Shown here: positions 54,797 to 64,000 of the stretch, piece by piece
How the letters are laid out: every line of letters starts with the position of its first letter
Numbering within the stretch: the first letter of the stretch is position 1
Assembly (NCBI GenBank): GCA_963971425.1
Contig: OZ020514.1
Location: forward strand, 14,823,218 to 14,887,217
Reading direction: 5' to 3'
DNA: 64,000 nt
Origin: Bryoerythrophyllum caledonicum
Taxonomy: Eukaryota; Streptophyta; Bryopsida; Pottiales; Pottiaceae
Notes under the pieces: generated by a model
What the model saw: the letters and a program-made list of their open reading frames with translations, nothing else
What the model was told of the DNA's origin: nothing
Database searches by the model: none
Program-made: the position numbers and the translations under genes

Positions 54797-57575
54797 CCTT
54801 ACTGGCGAGCAATAACTTTGAGCCGAAATATATTCCAAACACTCGGCTCATGGGCTTGCTGAAGTCCGTGAGGTTGTCGAGGTAGAACTCCATCCTAAGT
54901 TTGTAGCCATGGACCGCGAAGCAAGCCTCCAAATACTTGTTTCTCTCCGTGTAATATGGAGTATCAACAGCAGAGTAGTTCAGCTTCAGTTTCTCAAGCA
55001 AAGCGGCAGATTCAAGAAGGTCGTCTTTAATGAGGAATATAAGGTAAACCTCAGAACACTTTGACCTTCATGTCCCTAAATTAAGCCGCTCGTATGCAGA
55101 GGGAATGTATGTTGAGGAAAGACTATTGTACTTCGGCATCCTCCTTTCAGCATACTTCTCTGCTTGCTTGGTTCACTGCTCAGTAGAGGTGATCCACACC
55201 CAGACGGCAGGAAAGTTGAGGTTTGGAATGCTTTGTTGTGTCTTCAGGGTTTCCAGAAACGGTGAAAAGTAGGGCTCGCCAGAAGAGTCGTCTTTTGATG
55301 CTCACCTAGGGACCCGTCGAAGGTCAAGGAGTCCAAGGGACCACTCTTTGTCCTCAGCAGATGGATCACAATACAAACAGAACTCCATCTTTTCCCCGTT
55401 GAAGTCACGAAGCTTCGAAGGCCCATTGATGGGATCGATGTGGCTCTTCTCATTTAAGAACTTCCGAAAAAACGGAAGGATGTTGGGAACCTTCTCCACT
55501 AAGTGTGACGCGCACTTGAGTTTCCCTGCGTTTATCAACCTCATGGAGAAGAACTCCTTGTCCGGACGGACAAAGAGCATATCGTACATGGTGGTCAAAA
55601 CGCAATGCTCTTGCCTCCACGCTTTCCATACTGAATCATTTGTAGACCCGTTTGGCATAAAAAATGCAAGGACGGATCAATCGTGACCAATTCCCGCAAG
55701 ACGATGCGCTTTCTCTTACGGTGATTTGCCCACTCCTCGTAGTAATAGCACGACCCATGAACCACATTTGTTCTACAGAGTGTGACTTTGGGATATCCAT
55801 AAGCTCGATCACTGTATACCAGGTAGTGGAACAAATCCCTCAGGTCCTTTTCAGAGAGATGCCCCAATCTCTTGAAGAATTCCCGATGAATTGGTGAAGT
55901 GATGATAGCGGGCGTGGATACAAAACATAGTGTAATGCCAAGATTATCCTCGACCCGAGGATACAATACAAAACGTAATGACACACAGTATGTTGCACCA
56001 GACGGGTCCATATACGATATTGATTCCAAACATAGTGTGTTGCAAAGATTATCCTCGACCCGAGGATACAATACAATACATAATGAAATACACTATGATT
56101 ACACCAGACGAGTCCACATACGATATTCATACCAAACATATTGTGTTGTTAGGAATATCCTCGACCCGAGGATACACTACAAAGGGAAAGCTAACCAAGT
56201 ACTTCTCCTGGTCAAACACGACATCATTATTTTGGGATGCGGCCTCTCCTTGTTGATAACTTAGACGTCCCGAGTTTAGCCAGATTCTCCTGCAACTCAA
56301 GATCTAGTTATCCCATGTTGGTTGTGCATGGTCTAGGTAGTTTGTGACATTGCAAAATTTAGAAATCCTCTGCAACATTAGAGGATCCCTTGACCAAACT
56401 ACATTAGCACCCCAATTTCGGAGGCCGTTTTTCCGACTTTCCCCATAGTCGTCTTTGTCTTGAAGTTGCTTGGATGCCTCCACGCTATGCTATCTGTTGA
56501 TGAGCATGAACTTGCCTCCCTTGATATCGTCCCAGGAATTGGGCTTGGTCTTTATCAACTCACCTTCGTCATCGATTGGACATACACAGATTTTTTGGCG
56601 TTGATCGATTTCGCCAAGCTGGAGAAGAAAGTCCATTGTGCTTAGCACAATGCCCTCTTCCATTCCACGAATCACGTATTGAGCTTTTGCAACAACACAT
56701 TGTTCGATCCACACACTTTATGTTGATGATTCGAATGGAAAGCACCCTTTGCACTCCTCCTAGAAAAGGCGCTGTGACTCCGTGATCTTCTGGAAGTCAA
56801 CTTGGGGATCGCTCCGCGCCTTACTTGGAGTCACAGTTTGCGTTACCGTGGATGTCGAGCTTCCTCCGGCATTTGCTTTCCTCCTCTCTGATGATGGTTT
56901 GTCAGGCGTTGCGGCCGTTGTTGTTGGGCGCCTTAGAGGAGGACGGCTTGATGTTCTTGGAATGGATGAACCCGATGGATTCGCCACATCCGCAGTACTC
57001 GCTTGAGGACGACGTTGTTGAGTGCCTCTGACTAGAGCTTGTCGAGCTTCAAAGGCACACAATAACTGGTGAACTCGAACCAACCGCCTATTGACCTTCA
57101 CCGCGCCATCGTTATCCCAGGGTAGGTACTTCTCGAATGCCTCTTTCAGCGACCCCTAACCGTTCTTCACCACTCATTCAAGCAATTCTTGGAAATCAAA
57201 TTTCCCATGAGAAGTAACCACTTTGACGACAATAAAGTGGCAGTGTGGAAGATCATCTCTATCCTCATTGGCAGCCTGAACGCCAAGTACGATGAACTCC
57301 CGTTATTGCTGCTCAATAAATGAAACTCTTTTACTTCTGTTGAGGTGTACATACGGAACGTCGTCGTTAACTTTGAGTGTGATTTGGGTACACTTCCCAG
57401 CTTTTGAGAGTGACCAGCTCTTAACGACATCTTTGAATGCCCAAAGAGTTCCATTGTTCTCCATGACTTCCTCTATAAAGGGGGATGGGGCCATTGAATT
57501 CTCGAACCGCTCAATGAAATACTCAGAGGATGAGTAGTCGTAGTTGTCATCCCAATCCATTTCGGTTGTCGCCAT
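54797..57575 (-). pseudogene. Cluster C, first gene: QH-core protein
   Basis: ATG at 57,575 starts MATTEMDWDDNYDYSSSEYF. A disordered Pro/Ser/Thr linker follows (about 57,030-56,800), then KGGKFMLINR before HSVEASKQLQDKDD and GANVVWSRDPLMLQRISKF, the counterparts of the QH core in A and B (the Gln is a stop here). An intron at about 56,195-55,910 holds three palindromes. Next come YYEEWANHRKRKRIVLREL and, after a frame change, VWKAWRQEHCVLTTMYDMLF and KLRMEFYLDNLTDFSKPMSR before FGSKLLLASK and a GTAAGAGG donor. About nine stops occur; several are TGA where CGA is expected. It is a dead copy. Confidence 0.5.
55910..56195 (-). repeat. Cluster C intron with three C-type palindromes
   Basis: The perfect palindrome with arms TATCCTCGA and TCGAGGATA around CC/CG centres occurs at about 55,945, 56,055 and 56,158, each within ATACAATACAAARCRTAATG-like repeats of about 105 bases. 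As in A and B, the intron is largely palindrome repeat. Confidence 0.7.
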
Positions 57576-57999
57576 CTAACACATCAAAATGTAAATACAA
57601 ATTAGTGGCACAATATCAGCCTTATCCTCGGGTCGAGGATAAATCTTTATTTAATCAATCAAAGTTCTTTGATCTGTAGGCGAATATAATTTTTCTTTAA
57701 ATTTTTTCAACTGCTTCAAGAGTGCGAGATGTGGTATCCGATAAACACCATATTCATTAAATTGGGAGATTTCCGGAACTTTGAAAGGTAAATGCGCACT
57801 CTTATGTTGGAGCCCAGATGTGAATGGACAGAGCTAAACATGCACATAATACATAAACAATGCACATGCTTAAGTAAAGAAAAAATATACATTTTGCCTG
57901 CGACAAAAAATGGAAAGTAAATGAAGGAATAATCTCTTATCACATCCTTTATTGAGTAGTATTACTATAAGAAAATCGCGTTTTATGTAACGCGCCCAA

Positions 58000-59870
58000 A
58001 AACATGTATGAACATCAGAAAAAACATGCTCAAACGTTAATGTTGATGTCACCTAAAATTCGTCTGCCTAGACAGGCAAAAAACATGCCAAAGTTTACGT
58101 GACACGGGTGATTTGGGGTTCTTAACATCATGACGTCCAAAAGAATGAGGTCTGAATTGCTTTGGAAAAGGCTCCACGTGGACGGATGTACATGTCCACA
58201 TAAGCAATGATTTTGTTAGGAGTTGTCACTTGGGACTTTTTTTCATCCAACACCAATTTGACCGAGCAGTGCCGTGAAATTTTGTACTTTGCTGACGTGG
58301 ATCCTCCTGGTATGACGTGTACAGTCCACGTCAACTAAAGTCATTCATTTGGAAGCATTTTTATCCCACCCAGGGTTGTTGGAATTGACGTTATGTTGAG
58401 CATGTTCATTATATGGAAGACGTTTTTCTTAATGATGGCACGTTTTTTACAACACCAGAGCTAACATGGAGGGCTGCTGCTGAATGTCAATAACCCGTCC
58501 GGCGATGTGTTTACATTCACATTTGCCATGTTGGAGTCCATGTTCACTTGCACATTCTCTTTGTTTATTTCAATGTTTATTGTAACATCACAACAAGTAT
58601 GGCTAAATATGTGGTGTCCACTTTAGCGTGGACTAAACATGAGTACAGAGAAGCCATGATGTCAGCGTTGATGTGAAAGATGAACATGCCATCAACATCG
58701 GTTGTTGGCTTTGACATTTTTAGTAACATGTACGGTGGTGAACCCGACAACACCGTTGTTGTATTCGTCGTCTATAACAACAACAAATAATACATCTTCA
58801 TATTCTACTAGATCCAACTATGACATATACAACATGTCTCATCTAACGCAATAGAAAATGTGAGATGTTGTTTCAAACATCCCAAAAGACACTGCCCGTA
58901 CGTTGTGACATCAATGAAGTCATGCTAGCATCACTTGTTTAACAGAACTTGTAAAGGCTTGGGTAGATTGGCTCGCTTTGGTGTTGGGCCATTGCTTCCT
59001 ATTGCAATAGCTGTCTACTTTGCTGTCTTTGTAGCATGTCATAGGCGGGTTGATGGCTCACCTTGTGCTTCACTCTCTTCCTGCAAGAGTTCATAGAGAT
59101 GACATATTAATATGCAAAGGATTATCTATAATTTCACAACAGTGCTCCATGTAAATTAGAGGAACTGCCCTTGTGTGCAATGACATGACATTATGTTATT
59201 TGCGATGTCAACCAGGACGTCACAACTGACGTGAAGGTGTCATGTCTATCGCGTTTAAGTCGCAAAGTTCATCATCTTCAACGGCAAGAGGATTCAAAGA
59301 ATTTCCAAAAAAAGGGTTCATGGACTTTGTGTGTACCTAGACGTCTGCCTGATTGTTAGAAGGGGTTCAACCGCCTCTTGCTCCTTTATGTTCTCTTCAC
59401 CTACCACTTCATTGCCCGTATTCATAGTTTGATATACTCGATCTTGGCGATACAACAACATACCTTATCAATCTCTCTTGTGGAATCAGGATGGACCTTG
59501 TGCTTGTCCACTTGCTGCCGCTAGTACTCCTTTGCCACTTCCACATCTACCTCGGGGTCGAACGATAGCCTTCCTAGCACCATGGTCTACGTGACAAAGC
59601 GCACACATTCACATCAAGGAAGGATGTCAATAATTCTTTTGTTAGCATAAAAAAAACACGGAAGGAGGTACTAACGTGTTAATTTACAAATACTTGAGCT
59701 CTCCGTGGTGGCGAGCACTGAACTTGGCTATGGCTAGGGTTTCCTAGCCATGGCTGAGGTCAGCTACGGTTGGGGTTAGCTGGCTATGGCGAAACCTCCT
59801 CTTGCCCTCGTTCTTCTTCCCTTTGAGCTCTCCTCTTGCCGTCTTGATCTGCCACAAATCGCCTTCCTTG
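58000..59870. other. Left non-coding arm of the CACTA element
   Basis: It is rich in short TGACGTC/GACGTGG-like motifs (for example ATGACGTCC, GACGTGGATCC, CCACGTC), scattered over the first kilobase and also in the last 300 bases of the element. Such subterminal repeats are the usual binding sites in CACTA elements. No gene recognised. Confidence 0.45.
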
Positions 59871-59877
59871 CTCCCAG

Positions 59878-60303
59878 CTAGTTCTGTCCTCGCTCCCAGC
59901 TAGTTCCGTCCTCACCACTCCATGGCTTTAGCCATAGCCGCCGCCATAGCTGCCATTGCTTTGCTCCAACCTTCAAGTCACCTCTCTCTACTACTTGTTG
60001 TTCTCCTAATCTCCCTCTTCTTAGCATTGAAGTGAGCTTGGCCGCTCCCCACCTGCCATTGCTATCATCTAAGTTCAATTTGCTCTCATCCACACTTCGA
60101 GAAGTAAAGTGTGGGTGAAGTGGAGGATTCTTTTGTGTAAGTTGCCCTTCAGCTCTTCCTTCCATTCGACAAATTTCATCCACTATGGATGAAAGGTGAT
60201 CCGGCCTTTGATAATATTCATCTTCATGTTTAAATACTTCTGCTCTAAGCGGTCTTCTACAGCAATTCCGTTGATGATGACGTAGTTCTGTTGAGGATGA
60301 CAT
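59878..60303 (-). CDS. Unrecognised 141-codon open frame inside the CACTA element
   Basis: It starts MSSSTELRHHQRNCCRRPLR and includes YYQRPDHLSSIVDEICRMEG and LKPWSGEDGTSWERGQN. The composition is more protein-like than its surroundings, and the region (59,700-60,300) is richer in GC than the rest of the element. It could be a captured host exon. It may also be chance, as no domain is recognisable and no splice signals were confirmed. Confidence 0.2.
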   Translation of the reverse strand: MSSSTELRHHQRNCCRRPLRAEVFKHEDEYYQRPDHLSSIVDEICRMEGRAEGQLTQKNPPLHPHFTSRSVDESKLNLDDSNGRWGAAKLTSMLRRGRLGEQQVVERGDLKVGAKQWQLWRRLWLKPWSGEDGTSWERGQN

Positions 60304-60779
60304 AGTACCGTTAATGATGACGTAGATCCGTTGAGGATGTCTATACTAATGTCATGGGCGACGTCATTCTGGATACTCCATGTTTATAGTGACATTTTCA
60401 TACACATATTTGGTGACGTCTTCGATGATGTCTAGTCTTAAATGATGGCAATTGTAACGACAACTATAGTTGACAAACTTCAAGTTGTAAGTTAATGATT
60501 TGAATATTATTGATTATGGTGTATTTTACAATGTAGAGGAGCCATTAATACAACATGTGTGGTTATCTATTCTCTTCAAGTTGTTGCATCCTTGGCCGCT
60601 CTTTATATCTCTTTTAAGTTTATCCAATCTGTACTTGAGGAATATACATAGCTCTAATCATCAACATTTTGAAATGTTTGTACTAAAAAGGAAAACTATG
60701 AAGAAGTGGCTAGGCCAAAGAAAATAAACAATGTGATAAAGAAGTGCAAAATATGTTCCTCGGTTAAGTAGACTCATGT

Positions 60780-62960
60780 TGAACTTTTGCATTTACTATT
60801 TCAACTTTATAAACATTCCATTTTTCCCACAACCTTTGCCTTTTTTTATTCAATGTTTTTAGTTTTTAAATCACCCAATGAGCATTTACAGACTTTCCCT
60901 TTTTATATAATATTGAGACTTATGCCTAAACCCATGAGCGATTCAACCATTTCCCATTCTTTTTATTCATTGTCTTGAGTTTTGTGTAAACGGTAAACCA
61001 CTTGACGATTCCCCAATTTTTGTCATTCGGTCTTGCAAATTTGATAACAGCCCAAGACCATTTCATCCATGTGCATTATTTTGTTTTTAACCTTCTATGT
61101 TTCCAAACACCAAAAGAGCACTTCAAGTTTTTCCATTTTTTTTAGTCTTTTCACTTGTAAAACAATCGAGAAGCACTTCAACCAAGATCACTTCAACCTT
61201 TCCTCTTTTATTAATTTACTCCTAAAACCTCTAAAGACAACTTTAAGTTTTCCCATTTTTTTCTTCAAACTTGGGGCAATTCAAAAGACCCAAAAAACAC
61301 TTACACATTTCCAAAAAAAATTCTATATTCAAATCTTTGAAACCCTTCAAGAGCACTTCACCCATTTTCCATTTTTTCTATTCACTCTTTTTAGTTTTGA
61401 CTAAACGGAAGACCATTGTTTAATTTCCCATTTTTTTCTAGTCACACTTGCAATTTCTCTAACTACCCAAGACCACTCGTGCATTCCCATTTTACTTTTT
61501 TTAACCTTCCAAGTTTCCAAACATATGAAGAGCACTTTAGCGTTTCTCAATTATTTCTTCAATGGGTTTCTATTTAAAAAACACCGAATAAGCACTCACA
61601 CATTTTTATTTTTTTTACAATCTTTAGATGTAAGAAACACTTGATGGCCAATTCAACCATTTCTTATGTTTTTGATTCAGTCTTTTGAGTTTTTCCTGAA
61701 CCAAAGACTACTTAATCATTCTCCATTTTTTTTTCATTCACTTTTGCAATTTTCAGAGAAGCCCATGACCAATTCATTTATTCCGATTATTTTTCATTTT
61801 TTTCAAGGCACTAGGCTGTCATTTATGTTTATCATCAAATATTTAAAAGAACCCAGCACCTCTAAACCTTACCCATTTTTTTAATACACTCTTTAAAGTT
61901 TTCTAAAACTTAAAGTCCACTTTCACCTTCTTCATTTTTTCCCCTACAATCGCATTTTTTTAACAACCACTCAAACATTTGCCACTACTTCATGAATTTA
62001 AGGAATGAATTACTAAAATTACTATATTAACAAGCATGCTCTATGATATCATTTAAATTAATGAGAAAATAATCCCATATTTAATCAACTTAAAAATATT
62101 ATGTATACAAATTATATGTAACATGTGCATATAAGTTGAGCCATTAACATAGTTTTAGTTTCAATTGTTCCTATAAGTCCATTCTAGAATTAATCTAGAA
62201 GACAACTTATACCTTTCCTAATTGAATTTATTTATTTTTGTCAGTTTTAATATACCCAAAGACCACTTTCACCTTTCCATTGTCTTCAATCACTCAATTT
62301 ATGTATAGAACACTCCAAGACCCATTGCCACTTGGTTCATTTCTATATCCACTCTTTTAAGTATTGTAACTTGTAAACACGTACCTGAAGAAAACCTACG
62401 GTGCATTTTCCAATAAAATTTATCCATTCTTGTGAGTTTTAAAAAACTCGAAAACCACATACACCTTTTCCATTTTATCATTTGCTCTTGGAAATGTGAC
62501 AAGATCCCAGGACCCCTTCAACCATTCCTAAAGGTTTTATTCACTCTTTTAAGCTACCCTAAAACTGAAGACCACTTGTAAATTTATAATTTTTTTCTAT
62601 TCAAGGTAGGGATATTTTAAAAACATTTTTATTCCACTTCATTCACTTCCGTAAATTTTTTGTCTAATTCTTCAAATATTTAAAACAACCCAACAACTCT
62701 AAATCTAACCCATTTTTTTTAATTCACTCTTTTCAATTTTCCTAAATCCAAAGACTACTTTCACCTTTCCCATTTTCTTAGTCGCTCTTGCAATTTTCTG
62801 AACAAACTTACAGTAGTTCGTCCATTCCCAATTTTTGTTAATTACTCTTAGAACTTGAAACACCACAAGACCACTTGCACCTTCCTCATTTCTTTTTTCC
62901 ACTTTCACAATTTTTAACAATCCAAGACCACTTAAACATTTGTCATTTTTCAGAATTCAT
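60780..62960. repeat. Degenerate tandem array inside the CACTA element
   Basis: Phrases such as AAGACCACTTTCACCTTTCC, CCCATTTTTTT and AGAGCACTTCAA recur roughly every 60-80 bases on plus for 2 kb. Copies are too diverged to give an exact period by eye. It is non-coding and T/C-rich. Confidence 0.55.
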
Positions 62961-63190
62961 TCTTCTGAAAAAATGAATTTAAGGAATGAATGACTAGAAT
63001 TGCTATATTAACAAGCATGTTGTGTGATCCAATTTAAAATAATGAGCAATTAATCCCAAATTTTATCAACTTAAAAATATTATGTATATTAAATATATGT
63101 ATAATGTAACATGTGCATCTAAGTTGAGCGACTAATAAATCTTAAATGCATAGGGTTCATGTAAGTCCATCAGAATAATTTATCCCATGT
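61990..63190. repeat. Two diverged copies of a 200-bp block
   Basis: ATGAATTTAAGGAATGAATT, then ATATTAACAAGCATG, AACTTAAAAATATTATGTAT and GTAACATGTGCATATAAGTT at about 61,991-62,200 recur in the same order at about 62,972-63,190. The two lie about 980 bases apart, bracketing part of the tandem array. Confidence 0.65.
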
Positions 63191-63713
63191 AAGCAAAGCC
63201 AATGTTTCCATACAAACAAGTTTTGTCTATCTATGTAGAGGAGCTGCCCTTTTTGCTTAGTTTATTACTTTGGGGCAACAGTCTGCAGTCATCCCACAGT
63301 GAAAATGAATGCAATGGTTGACGTGGACCTCCCGCGTTTTCTATGACGTTGCACTCAGAGAGCCTGAGGTGACCACGTTGTTATTGACGTCTTCCAAAAC
63401 GTGTCTGTCCATGGTGACATCTGCGCATTTTGCCTTTGACACGAACACGTTTCATGCAACGTCAAAAAAAATTTTAGATACTGCGGCCATTGTTCGAGAA
63501 ATGTCTGACATCTCAGAAAATACAACGTGTTGCAACCTTGACACCACCTAAAACACGGTTTTCTTATAGTGTATATAACCCACAAATAGATACATATGTT
63601 TGAGCGTTGGGGAATTCAACTCTTATCGAGGTAATTAGTAGCTTCATTATATTAAACTCGAATTCATGAGCTCTTATATGGAAGAACATTTGCAATACTG
63701 ATCACAAATGTCG

Positions 63714-64000
63714 CACTACAAGAAAGAACCAATCTTGCGCATCTCCTATCTAAATTGAATCATTTTTCGCATCCCCTAGAGCATCTAAACATGCCCACAA
63801 CATTGCTGATCGACGGCTCGAATTATTGGCAGGGAACAAATTCGCTTAAATAGTGGACCATCCCTTCTTACATTCAAGAGACTTAGGCTGTGGAAGCGAG
63901 TGGCGTCGGGATGGAGCCGATGATGTCGTTCTATATTCTCTACTCTTCTTTGAAACGAGCCGAGGATGTGGCGGTTCCGACGTTGCATTCAAATAAGAAC
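63714..64000 (+). mobile_element. Start of a second CACTA-type element, cut by the window edge
   Basis: CACTACAAGAAAGAACC at 63,714 has the form of the common plant CACTA end. The other end would lie past the window. The sequence inward (CTTGCGCATCTCC, TTCGCATCCCCTAG) repeats a CGCATC motif. No coding sequence is assigned; a minus open frame at 63,785-63,988 is unrecognised. Confidence 0.4.

Larger units (their letters stand above)
39603..57788. mobile_element. Element C: third large element, genes on minus, with nested insertions
   Basis: The left end has TTCAAAG then GGAAATCTCCCAATATAACA then AATATGTTG. The right end, inverted, has TTTCAAAG then GGAAATCTCCCAATTTAATG then AATATGGTG. About four-fifths of 40 bases agree. 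Inside are C-type palindromes (arms TTATCCTCGA/TCGAGGATAA) at about 39.67-40.6, 53.3, 54.75, 55.94-56.17 and 57.62 kb, and the cluster C genes on minus. No convincing target duplication was found. Large parts (41-46 kb and 48.7-52.3 kb) look inserted later. No DUF7869 gene is seen inside. Confidence 0.45.
57963..63571. mobile_element. CACTA (EnSpm) element, non-autonomous
   Basis: The left end is TACTATAAGAAAATCGCGTT (first base C changed to T). The right end, inverted, is CACTATAAGAAAACCGTGTT. Both match the plant CACTA end CACTAYAAGAAAA. TAT flanks both sides (57,960-57,962 and 63,572-63,574), the 3-bp duplication expected for this superfamily. No TNP2-like or other transposase is visible in 5.6 kb. 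It begins about 175 bases beyond the right end of element C. Confidence 0.8.

Overview
This is nuclear DNA of a eukaryote, most likely a land plant and possibly a bryophyte or other seedless plant; that guess is weak. The evidence is spliced genes with GT-AG introns, a CACTA transposon with CACTATAAG-type ends, Helitron-like termini, small AT-rich inverted-repeat elements, plant-telomere-like repeats, and proteins I associate with plant genomes (DUF7869-like, DUF8039-like, FCP1-like with a DLNG motif). I see no ordinary single-copy housekeeping gene. Almost everything is mobile or decaying.

Layout. 1-11 kb: small inverted-repeat elements, a Helitron-like element, minisatellites, and one long DUF7869-type transposase-like gene (D1, minus, 8.3-10.5 kb) plus a C-terminal fragment of a relative (5.6-6.1 kb). 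11,128-29,190: a candidate 18-kb element (A) with near-matching ~27-bp ends and a 4-bp direct repeat ATTC at both edges. It carries a DUF7869-type gene on minus (D2), a palindrome-rich spacer, AT-rich insertions, and on plus a cluster ending in an apparently intact two-exon FCP1-like gene (25,989-27,788). 29.2-39.4 kb: region B, a diverged relative with the same gene order but broken reading frames. 39.6-57.8 kb: element C, a third relative on minus, interrupted by a 3.6-kb TCCGG-rich insertion (E, 48.7-52.3 kb) that splits its FCP1-like gene. 57,963-63,571: a non-coding CACTA element with a TAT target duplication. A second CACTA-type end starts at 63,714.

The main observation is that A, B and C share one gene order: a protein with a conserved QH core that I tentatively liken to ParB/DGQHR domains, a Lys/Arg-rich middle part, an acidic or coiled-coil part, an FCP1-like HAD domain, and sometimes a Ser/Pro/Arg tail. 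Each region is also studded, mainly in introns and spacers, with its own palindrome: a GATC-ended 20-mer in A, a 27-mer centred on CTCGAGTCGAG in B, a 21-mer TTATCCTCGA/TCGAGGATAA in C and around D1. The simplest reading is a family of very large DNA transposons, with a DUF7869-type protein as candidate transposase and the palindromes as candidate binding sites. I have not seen this combination described. That reading is inference; the end repeats, gene orders and palindromes are visible in the sequence.
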